A stretch of 64,000 bases of DNA, from NCBI GenBank assembly GCA_037157565.1, contig JAZHRO010000039.1:48360001-48424000 (forward strand), in the 5' to 3' direction. The first letter of the stretch is position 1. Every line of letters begins with the position of its first letter. Origin of the DNA: Thalassia testudinum. Its lineage: Eukaryota > Streptophyta > Magnoliopsida > Alismatales > Hydrocharitaceae. The notes below the pieces were generated by a model that saw only the letters and a program-made list of their open reading frames with translations, was not told the origin of the DNA and searched no databases. Positions 34,567 through 46,717 of the stretch are shown here, one piece after another. The position numbers were made by a program, and so were the translations under genes.

Positions 34567-36061
34567 TGTTGTAGTGTGTTTACGACGTCAATTTTAAATA
34601 AAGAATCGGAGGTGAGTCCGAGTATCGAACAAAGGGAGGCAATAATTAGAACAAATACTTACTTTCGTGTCACATAAATATGTGATTTGTGCGGCTAAAA
34701 ATCAATTTGAGAAAATGAGAGAGAGAAAGAGAGATAGAGAGAGAGAGAGAAGTTAGAGAACCATGCTCAAGATATCATAAGATCAATGTATCAACAACCT
34801 CTTATCAAATGTGAAATCAACATAATGTAGATGAATGTTTAACAAAATAGATGAACTACACTATAAACTAAAATAAAATAAGAACAAGGATGAAGAACGC
34901 GTCGAGACAGCCACAGCGGTGGAGAGGCTTTTGTTGGCGGCTTGGCGGCTTCAGGACCTTTCTTGGAACTCTAGAAGGTGGTGGTATCTCGTGGGTGGAT
35001 GATTCATGCAAATGGGAGGGGAAGGGCCCTTTTTATAGTTGAGGAAAGGGCTCAAATTCGTCATTGGGTCAATAGCGACATTCAAAATGTCACTAAAGAC
35101 CTGCCGAATCCGTCGCCCATGCCCCCTCCCTCACGCCTAAAATCGCCAGCTGCCTCTGCATGCGTACAGTGCACGATTCGTTTAAGTCGTCCGATCAAGA
35201 TTGGACGGCTGGATTCAAACCTCGCCCAAGCCACAAATCGTGTCCCACGTGTGTGTCAGATGTGACGTGCTTGAGCACGTGATCGCGCGCGTTTTGCGTG
35301 GATGCTGGATGGCGCTCGCCGCGCCCGCTTCTTGATCGTAGATCAGATTGAACGCTCCAATTTTCAATTCGGGCACGCGAGGAGAGGTGCCTCTGTGATT
35401 CGAACCTGCACCTGCTGAAGTGGATAAGGCCTTCAACCACTGTGCTATCTACGCGGATGGTCGCAGCGACAACGCAGCGTTTGAGTGATAGTGTGCCTTG
35501 GATGAAGATCTGACGAAGGTGAACGCGCGATGAAGGATCAGTTGAAACGCGATGGAAAGCATGAGCAATGGCCACGTGTCGCATTTTGGGCCGTTGATCA
35601 ATGGATCAACGGTCAGGATTTCTTGAGCATGTTGTGGGAGCTACGGAGGTTGGATTGGGATGATTTTGAGTTCGTTGGACTCCGTTCGTCAATCCAGATC
35701 CATCTGTATGGTCCGATCGCTCATCTGAGACCTGTTTCGTAATGGACGTTTGCACATGGTCATTAAACATTCATTCTAAGTGATTAAAATGTAAACATCA
35801 TGCAATATGCATGCAATGCTCTCATGACCATTATAATAGGTCATTATCATATAAATATCCCCGAAATTGACTCTAATTGATAATATGAACATTGAACGTT
35901 GTAGAGTCATCACAATGCCGACTACTATAAGTTACAAACACTTAGTGGCAAGACATCCCACGCACATGGCATGCTAGTAACTTAAGGATATATTGTAACT
36001 AAGTCTCAATGTATAGAAATTTCTCCACATTTTATATGGATAATGTGCCAACAATACATCA
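34567..36061 (-). repeat. Athila-related LTR (G), ends uncertain
   Basis: On the minus strand this shows the Athila LTR features. The U5 landmark is GCCTCCCTTTGTTCGATACTC (about 34640-34620), TATA is CTATAAAAAG-like at 35030-35038, the GCGACATT/AATGTCACTAAAG pair is at about 35065-35096, and the tRNA-like module is at 35397-35447. A GA microsatellite lies at 34712-34752. The left end is set at TGTTGTAGTG. The right end could be 35800 (GTAAACATCA) or 36061 (TACATCA). No target duplication was found, so the boundaries are tentative. Confidence 0.55.
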
Positions 36062-36159
36062 GCACTAGTATTTACAAGGGTCGTTCCCATCAAATGACCA
36101 ATAGAAAAAAAGGGGGAAAAACTTGAGAAATAAGCCAACTACACGATCATGCTGGCAAG

Positions 36160-36450
36160 TCACGACGAGTCCTCCGGAAAATCAACCCTGGGAGTTGGCG
36201 GAGTCGAGGCAAACTCGATGGTAAGGTTATGGTAGCTAGGAGCCTGATCGTCCTCTTTAGGCGCACACAGGGACCCGACAAGACTGGCCTCACCTGGCCC
36301 TTCTTCAAGGGTCGGGCTCCCAACCAGACCTCCAGGGGGAGGGATGGGGGCCTTGTCCTCAATTGGACCTGCCTCCTTCTAGTGGACAAACTCAGTGTTT
36401 AATCGATCGATTAACCAACTACAAAATTCCCACAGCAAGGTATGCCCTCC
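36160..36450 (-). pseudogene. Unknown minus-strand gene, 3' segment
   Basis: This is the last segment of a minus-strand reading frame of unrecognised family. After a stop (TAG, about 36382) it reads KEAGPIEDKAPIPPPGG and a Pro- and Asp/Glu-rich tail (FASTPPTPRVDFPEDSS), ending with TGA at 36160-36162. The frame upstream of the stop (LLWEFCSWLIDRLNTEFVH) joins without a gap to the segment at 37825-37913 when solo LTR F and one CCTCC copy are removed. It may be a repeated plant gene, or the coiled-coil partner frame of a retroelement. It is inactive because of stops and insertions. Confidence 0.55.
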
Positions 36451-37819
36451 TGATAACACCACGCAAGGGGGTAGTAATTAGGTTGAATATGGCCCATATT
36501 TAGAATAAAAGGCACAACATAAAGTAGAATAGGAGAGTTGCATGCATCAAGTACCAAGATTGCTTATAAATCGTATTAATGGCCATTTGTGTAAAGTATT
36601 TGTCAAAGTAGGCCTCAGATGAGCAATCGGACCGCACGGATGGATTCAGGACGACGAACGGAGTCCAATGGACTCAAGATCAGCCAAATCCGACATCCGG
36701 AGCTCCCACAATGGGCCCAAGAAATCATGACCGTTGATCTGGAGATCAACGGCCTAGAACGTGCCACGTCGCCCCGCCCCCGCCGCTCTCTCGCCCTCAA
36801 GCCAGCCAAGAACGAATCTCGGCCGTTGATCTTCGATCGAACGGCCGAGATCCGTGCGCTCGCCCGCGGTCGCCGCGACAAAGCGCGGGCATGGCGCAAC
36901 GGTTAGTGCGCACGCCCGCGTCGCAGCGACGCGCGTTCGAATCGCGCGGAGCGGAAATCAACCGCGAGCGAAGGGCGCGGCGAAATTGACCCGCCCGATC
37001 AGCAGCGGGCGGTCAGGATTGCGCCACGCGGCGTGACGACAACGCCCATGCACGCGCGCACGCCGGGCGGAAACACGGGCGCGCACGCGAGCCCGAAGCG
37101 CGATCTCAGCACGGGCGCGGGAGGATCTCAGCCGTCCGATCTTCGATCGGACGGCTCTCGTTCATCATCCACGGATCGCGCTTGGAGAGAGAGAGGGGGC
37201 GGGTGGCTAACCGGCGGCAGAAGGCCTTCACCAACGTATCTGGAAGCGATTTTAGCGACGTTCTGGATGTCGCTAAAGCACATTCTTCTTTTAGGAAGCC
37301 CTTAACTCTATTTAAACCCCCTTCTACCACCATTCAAGGCATCATCTCCCACTTGCAACTACTCCACTCCTCTCCTAGCTAGTCTTAGGCACTCTTGTAA
37401 TCGCCGGAGACGACGAGCCGCCGACGGAGCCTCCTCCACCGCCGTGGCTGCCTCGTCGCTCTCCACTCTCTCTCTACCTCTCTCTCTCTCTTTTAAGCTT
37501 TCATTTACTTTTGTTGAAGCATGTATTTAATATTGTAAACAATGAACTATGAATGCATGTTTAATGAAATTATTTTCCATTTAGTTGCCATTTTAATTTC
37601 TGTTTAAAGTGCATGATCAAAACCAAGAGCTTTCTAACCCTAAACTCTCTCTATCTCTCTATCTCTCGCTTTTCGTGACAACAAGTGGTAAACAAAATTC
37701 GATTTCCACGCCTCCCTGAGATCGACACTCGGACTCACCTCCGTTTACTTCTTTTAAAACCGACGTATCAAGTGCAACTATAACGACACCTCTTAACACA
37801 CACGCACGAAGGCACGTTA
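36451..37819 (+). mobile_element. Solo LTR F, Athila-type
   Basis: The LTR starts TGATAACACC and ends near CACGTTA. It is flanked by 5-bp duplications CCTCC (36446-36450 and 37820-37824), and excising it restores one continuous minus-strand frame in the flanks. Internal landmarks are the tRNA-like module (36892-36943), GATC-centred hairpins (36815-36845, 37130-37156), the TAGCGACGTT/GATGTCGCTAAA pair (37251-37276), TATTTAAACC (about 37309) and the U5-like GCCTCCCTGAGATCGACAC (about 37711). The end lacks the usual CA, suggesting mutation of the terminus. Confidence 0.75.
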
Positions 37820-37824
37820 CCTCC

Positions 37825-37913
37825 CTCCAGTATGGATTGGGCTACTGCCAATGTATATTTGTTGGCCTCAGTAGATACAAGGTCTCGGCTGGCTTGCATG
37901 GAAGGATTGAGGG
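37825..37913 (-). pseudogene. Unknown minus-strand gene, middle segment 2
   Basis: It reads LNPSMQASRDLVSTEANKYT and LAVAQSILEGG on the minus strand. It lies between solo LTR F and element C and continues the frames of the flanking segments (49654-50026 and 36160-36450) once the insertions and one copy of each duplication are removed. Confidence 0.55.
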
Positions 37914-39553
37914 TGTTGAACGCGCGAATTGCTATGCTAACGTGTTTGGTTTTGGAAAACCTGTCATTGTAGCTTGAAAGCGAAGAATTCATGTTCAACA
38001 AATAAAATTTATACCGAAAAGAATTTCGGGTCGAACACAGGGAGGCTACATTGATCTATATTCACAATTATATTTTTTTTAGAATTTTTGAAAAGCGAGG
38101 CAATATAATTACAATGGAGTTATCAGACTAAAAAAAAGAGAGAGAAAGAGAAGATGCATTCAATATTTTAAACTGTTTATACAATCAATAAAAGTTACAC
38201 TAGAAAGTGAGAAATCAACTACACTATAAAGCAAGAAAATTTCACACTAGAAAAGCTGTAAATAAGAATGGGAGAGAGAAGTTATCCTCAATGATTGCTT
38301 GGAGAACGAGCCGGACGAGGTGACGCCTGGACGAAGAAGAACGGAGCAGGACGAAGGAGGACGAAGCAGAAGAACGGGAATGGAGCAGCACGTCGTCGTC
38401 GTCGTGGGATCCACTTTCGAAGGAGGATGAAAATTTGGACTTTATCTCGCGAGGAGCATCCCGGGTGTGGGACAAGCTTCTCTTGAGCTTTGGAGAGGTA
38501 GAGAGGAGAAGGAAGGGATGAGAATTTCGTGTGGATGGGGTCTCCTTTTATAGTTGCAAGGAGTGGGGGCAAAATGGTCATTACATCTTTAAAATAATAA
38601 ATGAGGGTCTGTCACTAAAGCCCCAACGTGGGCGTAGCACCCGCGCCCACGCGCGCCTCCTCAGCTGCCCGCTTCCTCAACGCCCACGCACGTTCATCAG
38701 ATCTCAGTCATCCGATCGCGAGATCGAACGGCTAAAGACACGCCTGACCCGCTTGCTGTGAGCTCGCCTGGCGCGTGTGATGCCGCGTGACGCCGCGCGT
38801 TCAATCGCGCATGATCTCAATTGAGTGCAGACGGTCGTCCGATGACGATCCAATGCCTGCCATCGCCCGCACGCCCGAGCCTTCCTCCCCTTCGCTGCGG
38901 TTCGAACCCGCGCCAGCAGCTCGCGTAAGCGCGCTCGACCGCTGCACTACGAGGTGCGGATGGTCGAGCGGGCGCTTTTAGGCGCGGCTGACCACAGCCG
39001 TTGGATCGAGATCCAACTGCAGAGAGGGAGCAGGTACAGGGTCTTCAGAAAATGTATGCGACCGTTTGGGCTGCCAGGATGGTGCCACGTGGCGCCATCT
39101 TGGCCATCCATCTTCTGGAAGTTGTAGATGGTGCCACAGATGTCGGATTGACTTGATTTTTGCGTCGTTGGGTTGTAATCGTCGATCCGAATTCATCTGT
39201 GCGGTCGGATTTGTCACTTGAAGAGCGAATTTACACCATCCTGGCCCTTGATCTTCTAGGGTTCCCCGGTCACTATCTAATACTACGGATGAATGATTAG
39301 GGCGATTTTAGAGTCGTTGAACTCCAATCGTCGCCTTGATCACATCCATATGATTGGATCTTCGATCCGAGGCCTCGATAAAATGTTTGCCCTGTCCAAG
39401 CACATAAAAGGAGACAATTAACCTCCATTTTATTCAAACTACTCTAAATGCAAGATAATGCATGTTATGCAATATTTATATCATGAAATACAATCATATG
39501 CTTAAGAACATGCATAAATAGACATCTTAAGTAGTGTAAATGTGTTTACATCA
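37914..39553 (-). repeat. 3' LTR of element C
   Basis: This 1640-bp LTR matches 47964-49648. Relative to the 5' LTR it lacks one arm of the TTTAGTGACAG hairpin (near 38612) and part of the GA microsatellite (near 38135). It contains a TATA box (CTATAAAAGG on the minus strand, 38544-38553) and the tRNA-like module (38899-38949). Confidence 0.95.
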
Positions 39554-39569
39554 TACCCCCATGCCTATC
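39554..39569 (-). promoter_or_regulatory. Polypurine tract of element C
   Basis: On the minus strand it reads GATAGGCATGGGGGTA directly before the LTR start TGATGT. It is the plus-strand primer of reverse transcription. Confidence 0.85.
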
Positions 39570-40966
39570 TTTTGCTAGTCCCTAGCAAAAACTATATGCT
39601 ATTTATAAAAGAATTAGGTTGGATTATTTGGGATGAGTTATTTTCAATCATTAAGAGACTATCTACTTGGGATCTGAACCTTTAAAGTTACAACAGTGCC
39701 CGGGTATCAGCCAAAATGCAAACCGCCTCAAGTCCTCGCCTTATTGAAAGAAAAATTTCTTTTTCCTCTTTGTTTTGCTTTTTTTTTTTTGGATTTTCAA
39801 ATTTTAGGGTTTAAGAGTGGCTTTCTACGGCCATTAAACTCACCTAATATTTGATGAGAACCCTAAGTTTTAAGCAACTTATTGTGATTGTGATAGACTC
39901 GTTGACTGGCAATTAAAATGGACTTCGGATTTCTACACCTCTAGGTGACCTAAAAAGAATTCTGCCTAAAGGTGTATCTTTACAACCGGTAGCTTTCTCC
40001 TTACTTTTATTTTTTTACGGGGTCAACACAAGGGTGAATCCAGTGTATATCTCCCTGGTTTATTCTACTTCTCCGCTTCTTCGTAAGTGTTTTGGAAATT
40101 TTTAGTGCATTTACTGAGTTGGATTCTGGACAACCGGTCGATGAGCTGTTACCACCGACAACTTGCCAGCCATACTCGTGTGGCGAAGTGTGGCTTATTT
40201 CTTTTTTTTTCTCTTTTTTTTTCTTTTCTCCTTTTCTTTTTTATTTTTTTTCTTTTCTTTTCTTTTGTTTTTTTTAAGTAGGTGGTTTCACTGGTCTAAG
40301 ATTTACCTAAGGGTAGGAAAAAGAGAAAGGTCCAGTGACTGGGCTCTGGACAACCTACCTAAGGGCTGTTACCCATGATAACTTGCCAGCCATATCACCC
40401 TAGAAGGTTCATTAGCTACCTAATTTCCGTTAGAATCGCTGAACGAGTCAGTGCAAAGAAAGTGTGTAGATGCTTAAAACTCAGAAATTCCCTCAATTCA
40501 GAGGGTGGGTTGATAAGTCGTGTACTTATCACCCAACTTATTTATTCCAATTACAATAGAATTAAGATGGCGAGGACTCAAAGACAAATCCACATTTTAG
40601 TGGATACACAGGCTAATTAAGTCCAAAGACCTGAAGGGTCTTTGTGTTCAGATCCTAATGTAAAATTTCTTAGGATTGAAAAGTCCTAATGTCCAACTAA
40701 TCCTTCCTAATTTTGATTTTTTTATATATATATAAATAAGAAGAGAAAAATAATTTATATGGATTTCACAAAGCTGACCAAATAATTCAAAAATTAATCC
40801 ACCCCCCCATGCCTAGCTGATGCAATGTCCTCATTGAAAAAGAGACATGAAAGAAAAGGTAGAATATGAAAGATGTCACCTGGATATGAAGCTCGTATCA
40901 GCCTTGTGTCATATGTACAAATACTGAGTTTAATGCCGTTAGCTAGGCGAAGTCCAGCCAAAGAAG
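39570..40966 (-). other. 3' untranslated region of element C
   Basis: No gene. On the sense (minus) strand it contains the CAATGAGGACATTG box followed by GGCATGGGGGGG (40802-40836) and an 80-bp purine-only run (40195-40277). About 1 kb of it is similar to element D 59260-60330. The apparent Phe-rich frames on the + strand (40087-40378) are the complement of the purine run. Confidence 0.8.
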
Positions 40967-42271
40967 TCACAGAATGGCTAGAGCAACAGAGTCTGAGACG
41001 GGTTCTAGAAGATTACGGTCAACAACAAGCTTCAGACGTTGACCGTTGACTTTAAAGGTGTTACCCGTCTTTGGGTCAGAAATCTGAACGGCACCATTTG
41101 GAAAAATCTGATCAATTATGAATGGGTCATTCCATTTAGATCTAAGTTTGCTAGGAAAGAGCTTAAGTTTAGAATCGAATAACCAGACCTTCTGGTTTGG
41201 CTCAAAGCTCTTGTAGGAAATCAATTAATCATGTAGAGCTTTGGTCCGAGCCTTGTAGATCTTGGCATTCTCATAACCATCATTTCTAAGCTCCTCCAAC
41301 TCAGATAGTTGGAGTTTCCTGGTCTTCCCAGCTTAATTCAAATCTAAATTACATTGTTTGATTGCCTAGAATGCCTTGTGTTCAATCTCTACGAGTAGAT
41401 GGCACGTCTTTCCATACACCAAATCTAAATTACATTGTTTGATTGCCTAGAATGCCTTGTGTTCAATCTCTACGAGTAGATGGCACGTCTTTCCATACAC
41501 CAAACGGAATGGAGACTTGCCGATGGGCATTTCATACGCCGTACGGTAGGCCCAAAGAGCATCCTCAAGCTTTTGAGTCCAATCCTTACGATCAGGCCTA
41601 ACCATTTTTTGCATAATGTTCTTGATCTCTCGATTGGAGATCTCGGCTTGTCCATTCATCTGGGGATGGTAAGGTGTGGAAATTCTGTGATTAACCCTAT
41701 ATTTGGCCAATAAATTCTGGAATTGGGCATTAGTAAAATGAGTGCCACCATCACTGATGTTAGCCCTCGGAATCCCGAACCTACTGAAGATATTTTTCTT
41801 GACAAAATTGATGACCACCTTGTGGTCATTGGTTCGGGTGGGAATCACCTCAATCCATTTGGACACATAATCAACAGCAACAAGAATGTACTGATGTCCA
41901 AATGAAGGGAGAAAGGGTCCCATGAAATCGATGCCCCAAACATCGAAAATTTCGACAGGAAGAATATGGTTTAGGGGCATCATGTCTCTCTTAGTTATGC
42001 TCCCGAGTGCCTGACATCGAGAACATGACCTTGAGAAATCCTGGGCATCCTTGAATAAAGACGGCCAATAGAAGCCAGATTGCAAGATTTTTGTAGCCGT
42101 CTTTTTCCCGCAGAAATGTCCACCACACCCAGATTTATGGCAGAACTCGAGTATACTGTTGAATTCATTCTCCGGTATGCATCGGTGAATAATCTGATCA
42201 GAGCCGATGCGGTACAGTTCAGGGTGCTCCCAGAAGTAATATTTGGCCTCAGATTTGAGTCTATCCCATTG
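40967..42271 (-). pseudogene. Integrase of element C
   Basis: The zinc-binding region ([10 protein letters not shown], then CSRCQALG) precedes the core: [28 protein letters not shown] and [14 protein letters not shown] hold the D, D, E triad. The Athila hallmark [17 protein letters not shown] follows. The main open frame is 42085-41447. An 81-bp tandem duplication at 41341-41502 repeats the region around [18 protein letters not shown] in frame. Downstream, stops separate the last open segment 41224-40967 (KVWLFDSKLKLFPSKL, ending VNGQRLKL). The N-terminal part is shifted against the RT frame. Confidence 0.9.
41341..41502 (-). repeat. 81-bp tandem duplication within integrase
   Basis: The sequence 41341-41421 is repeated almost exactly at 41422-41502. 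The unit is 27 codons long, so it would not shift the frame. It is absent from the integrases of elements A and B. Confidence 0.9.
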
Positions 42272-43714
42272 TTACTTGGTCCAATCCTGGGGGATTTGAC
42301 CAACGGCCAAATAGTTAACAATGTCAGCAAACCATGGGGTGTGGACACCTAAAACTGTAAGAATGGTTTCGTCCAAAAAAGTGTCAGCAATCGGAATGTC
42401 TGGATAAGAAGAATCACCTAGGAGTCTCGACAAATGATCTGCCACCACATTTTGTACCCCGATTTTATCCTTGATTTCAAGATCAAATTCTTGAAGAAGA
42501 AGAATCCAACGAATAAGCTGGGGTTTAGCATCCTTTTTAGCCAAGAGATGTCTAATGGCCGAGTGGTCGGTATAAACGATAACATGAGACCCTAAGAGAT
42601 AAGTCCTGAATTTTTCCAATGCAAATACTACAGCTAGTAATTCCTTTTCAGTAACAGTGTAATTCCTCTGGGCTTCATCCAGAGTTTTACTAGCGTAGTA
42701 AATGACAGAGGGCTTTTGATTAGTTTTCTGACCCAGGACAGCCCCGACCGCGTAATCAGAAGCGTCGGTCATAATCTCAAAAGGGGCTGTCCAAATTGGT
42801 GGTTGCAAAATTGGAGCACAGGTGACTGCCATTTTCAGGAAATCAAATGCCTTTCGGCATGATTCGTCAAAAACAAATGGTGTTTCTTTGGCAAGAAGAT
42901 TGCTCAAAGGACGAGCAACCTTCGAGAAATCCTTTATGAATCTTCGATAAAATCCCACATGGCCAAGAAATGATCTGATCTGTTTAACAGATGTGGGAGG
43001 AGGAAGTTTAGCGATAGCATCAACCTTAGCTTTGTCTACTTCAATTCCCCGTTCAGAGATTACATGAACCAAAACGATGCCCTCTTGGGTCATGAAATGA
43101 CTCTTTTCCCAGCTAAGGACCAGTCGTGTCTTGATACATCGCTTAAGAATCATTTCCAAATTAGCCAAACAAGAGTCAAATGATTCTCCGAAAACAGAGA
43201 AATCATCCATGAAGACTTCCATAAACTCTCCCACCATGTCGGAAAATATGGCTAGCATACACCTTTGAAAAGTCGCAAGTGCATTGCATAACCCGAAAGG
43301 CATCCTACGAAAAGAAAAGGTTCCGTAAGGACAGGTGAAAGTAGTTTTTTCCTGATCCTCGGGATGGATAGGAACTTGGTTGTATCTCGAGTAGCCATCA
43401 AGAAAACAGAAATACTTCTGCCCGGCTAATTTTTCCAAGATTTGATCAATGAAGGGCAAGGGAAAATGATCCTTTTTAGTAGCTGTGTTCAGCTTCCTGT
43501 AATCAATACAAACTCTCCAAGAGGAAGTTGAACGAGTTGTGACAGATTCTCCTTTCTCATTAGTCACAACAGTAATCCCGACTTTCTTTAGAACAATCTG
43601 AACGAGACTTACCCAGGGACTGTCAGAGATTGGATAAATAATTCCTACATCGAGCCACTTGATGATTTCCGTTTTGACCACTTCTCGCATATTTGGATTC
43701 AATCTCCTCTGCAT
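42272..43714 (-). CDS. Reverse transcriptase-RNase H open frame of element C
   Basis: A 480-codon uninterrupted frame from [12 protein letters not shown]. It has [11 protein letters not shown] (residues about 66-76), [16 protein letters not shown], the catalytic [10 protein letters not shown] (167-176), [18 protein letters not shown] (connection), then RNase H with [14 protein letters not shown] (316-329), [17 protein letters not shown] (E358), [10 protein letters not shown] (D383) and VADHLSRLL (D426). All catalytic residues are present, so it could encode an active RT domain. It is cut off from the protease by a single TAG at 43715-43717. It runs on into the Athila post-RNase H spacer. Confidence 0.9.
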   Translation of the reverse strand: MQRRLNPNMREVVKTEIIKWLDVGIIYPISDSPWVSLVQIVLKKVGITVVTNEKGESVTTRSTSSWRVCIDYRKLNTATKKDHFPLPFIDQILEKLAGQKYFCFLDGYSRYNQVPIHPEDQEKTTFTCPYGTFSFRRMPFGLCNALATFQRCMLAIFSDMVGEFMEVFMDDFSVFGESFDSCLANLEMILKRCIKTRLVLSWEKSHFMTQEGIVLVHVISERGIEVDKAKVDAIAKLPPPTSVKQIRSFLGHVGFYRRFIKDFSKVARPLSNLLAKETPFVFDESCRKAFDFLKMAVTCAPILQPPIWTAPFEIMTDASDYAVGAVLGQKTNQKPSVIYYASKTLDEAQRNYTVTEKELLAVVFALEKFRTYLLGSHVIVYTDHSAIRHLLAKKDAKPQLIRWILLLQEFDLEIKDKIGVQNVVADHLSRLLGDSSYPDIPIADTFLDETILTVLGVHTPWFADIVNYLAVGQIPQDWTK

Positions 43715-44540
43715 CTAGCGAGAAGGGCGGGATCCATCTTCCAAAAATATTCTATGATTACAGTAAGATGGCTCGATCCCCCTGAGGTCATGAATGGTCC
43801 AACCAATTGCCTCCTTATGTTCCTTTAGGACCTTAATCAATTTAATCTCTTGCTCCTTTGTCAATTTAGCACTAATAATCACAAGGAGCATATTCTGAGG
43901 TCCTAAAAATTGATATTTTAAATTCTCGGGCAATGGTTTCAATTCAAGCTGGGGTGGGGTGATGATTAATGGTAGGGTAGATGCTGAAGATTCAACAAGA
44001 GGAAGAGGTTGTGAGTGAACAAAATTAGTAACCTCTTCCGAAGATGTCAGGTCAGAGGGTTGCGGGTCAAATTCATCAACCAAAGAGGAACTTTCAATTG
44101 AAGAAACTGTCAAACAAGTTTCAATATTAACATTATCCTCATCAAGTTCCTCAATAAATCCACAATCCTCAAATTTGTTGATCGCCTTAAAAATATTCAA
44201 TTTCATTCATTGGTTCCCAAAAGCGATTTCCATGCTACCGCTTTCACAATTAATGTTGGCCTTTGCGGTAGCCAGGAACGGACTCCCCAGAATGATGGGC
44301 GTGTTCCTCAGATTATCCGATATTCCATGTCAAGGACAAGGAAATCTACAGGAAAATAGAAATCCTTGACCTTAACTATAACATCTTCAATAACGCCTCG
44401 CGGGTTTGTGACCGAATGGTCCACTAACTATAGCGTTACTAAAGTTGGCCGAAGTTCACCTAACCCAAACTTCTCGTAGAGAGAAGTCGGAATTAGGTTG
44501 ATGGATGCACCGAGATCCAAAAGTGCTCTATCAAATGTGT
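43715..44540 (-). pseudogene. Protease and linker of element C
   Basis: The active-site motif ALLDLGASINLIP is encoded at about 44530-44490. It is followed by a TAG (about 44424) and the FYFPVDFLVLDME region near 44350, after which the frame is lost. The open part 44206-43715 (163 codons) encodes the acidic linker between protease and RT (LKPLPENLKYQFLG; HKEAIGWTIHDLRGI). The frame changes and stops disable the polyprotein. Confidence 0.85.
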
Positions 44541-44544
44541 AATC

Positions 44545-46717
44545 TCAGATAACGCAAGAAATCAAAGGAGCACCAGGATCTCTCTTTTTCTGAGGGAGGT
44601 AGTGTAGGATAATAGAACTAGCCTGCTCAGAGAGTACCACCTTCCTCGGAACAAATTCTCTCGACTTACGCTTTTGTGTACATAATTCCTTTAAAAATCT
44701 TGCGTAAGCTGGTATGTGCTTGATAGCATCAAGGAGAGGGATATTGATCTCAGCATTCTTAAATAAATTCAGAAGCTCCTCATTGCTATCAACAGACTTC
44801 TTCTTCTTTGCTTTGGTTAAGGCTTCAGGAAAAGGAACATGAGTCAGATCTTTGGAATCAGGTTCCTGAGCCTTGATTTCTCCTCTAGAATTCTCCTCTC
44901 TCCTCAGATTCATCAAGATTCAACAGATCAGAATAGTGTGGTTGTGGATCCTGAGTCTTCTTACCACTCCTCAAAGTTACAGAATTTGCAGAAGCGTAAG
45001 AATTTGGGTCTTGGGGAGGGTTAGGAAAGATTGGAGGGGCTTAATTGACCATGAATTGTTGATTTGCAGAAGAAGAAGACGAGGAACCCTGCTCAACCAC
45101 CTGAGCATGTGCGTGCGGGTCCCTCTGATTTCCATACCCTTGGGCTTGATTGCCCGAATTCATAATGTTTCACCGGTTGGGTACAGGTTGGGATGGTAAA
45201 GATCTGGGTTGACGAGAGTTAGCAATGAGCCTGGATTGCAAGTTGTCCAATGAGTTTTTCATTTGCTGCATGAGCTGGAGCATAGATCCTTGCATCTCTA
45301 CCATTTGACGGTTCAAATCAGCCTGCCCTGCGAGTTGATGGGCATTCCGAGCTGGCTGATTGACCTGATTCGGAGGCAACTGAGTATATACTTGACCTTG
45401 ACCCATTGGTCGTTGCGGAGCATAGTTGCCGGGTCAGAATTGGGTCTGTTGGCTCGGATTTTTCCAAGAGAAGTTAGGGTGGTTTCTCCAACCTGGATTA
45501 TAGGCATTTGAGTAGGGGTTGGATTTAACATTCTCTTGTACAGCGCAAACATCCTCATAGGGTAAGGATGGAGAGAAAGAAAGGGAAGGATCAGAAAAAC
45601 TGGGATCAAAGGCCCCAGTTGGGAACCCGTGGGGTTCCGAAAAATGTTGACTCATAGGTTGAGTCGCATCGAGTTGATTCACGAACTCCCGTCCAGAAGG
45701 AGCTTGTGAAGAATGGAATCCTGAATTTTGGGATTGAGTGGTTAGAGAGTTGTTCATAAAATTACCAGCCATCCACTCTTCCATTCTTTTAGCAACCAAG
45801 TCCACCTTATCAAGTTTATTACAAATCAATTCCATATCAAATGAATGAGAGTCATGGACTTCATTGACATTTGATCTGGGTTGCTGGGACCGGTTAAAAG
45901 TATCCATGGAGGCATGATTAATTGAATTCTCGCTCATTTCCTCAAATAAATCATGTGCGCTATCTGCATCTTTATTGAAGAAATTGCCTCCGCAAGAAGC
46001 ATCCACATGATTTCTGAGTTGCTCAGTCAACCCAAGATAGAAAATCTGCATGAGTTGCCATTTTGGCACCTCGTGGTGTGAACACCTCCGCAATAAGTCC
46101 TGGAATTGCTCCCAGGCCACATGAAACTGCTCCCCCGATCGTTGGGTAAAGGTAGTGATTGCCCGTCTCAAAGCATTGGTACGACCAACTGGGAAGAATT
46201 TCTTCAGAAAGGCCGATTTCAACTTATTCCAAGTTGTAATTGGTCTTCCTATTATCCTATACCAATGCGCGGCCTTATCCCTAAGAGAGTGGGGGAAGAG
46301 CCTCATGATCATTTGCTCCTCGTTTACGTTTCGAGCCTTAGTGGTCTGGACCAAAGTGGTCAAATCCTCCAAGTGCTGAAACGGATCTTTGGAGCCAAGC
46401 CCATGATAATGTTTAATCAAGCTTAACACCTAAGGCTTGATTTCTACGTCACCAGCTGGAATCTGGACGCCGGGACATTCCCCGTAATTTGAAGGATCAT
46501 AAAAATCCTTCAAGGGCTGAGCGCCCTACATTCTCTGGAACCATTCCTGCATTCTCTGCATTTGTTCCAGCTGCCTTCGAAATTCTTCCTGTGGATTTCC
46601 AAGTAGAGGAGGCTGTTGTTCGGCCATGGGATCAAATTGACCAAAATCTAACTTGCGCCTCCTAGAATGTTCTAATGGTCCTTCCAATCGGGGATTCAAT
46701 GACCGTCTTCCTAGCAT
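44545..46717 (-). pseudogene. gag of element C
   Basis: It starts with ATG 46717 (LGRRSLNPRLEGP; EEFRRQLEQMQRMQEWFQRM) and is interrupted by stops near 46526 and 46430. It continues as a 331-codon frame (46429-45434) with the gag domain: FQHLEDLTTLV, LRDKAAHWYR, AFLKKFFPVGRT and WEQFQDLLRRC. The Athila hallmark NPGWRNHPNFSWKNPSQQ is at its end. A Gln-rich coiled-coil segment (45406-45170) and the LLDAIKHIPAYARFLKELC linker (44916-44545) follow. No CCHC knuckle is visible, unlike element B. The capsid part alone is intact. Confidence 0.88.

Noticed and set aside
40087..40378. Phe-rich membrane-like frames on the + strand
   Set aside because: They are the complement of the purine run in the 3' UTR of element C. 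Phe and Leu codons come from TTT/TTC/CTT repeats.
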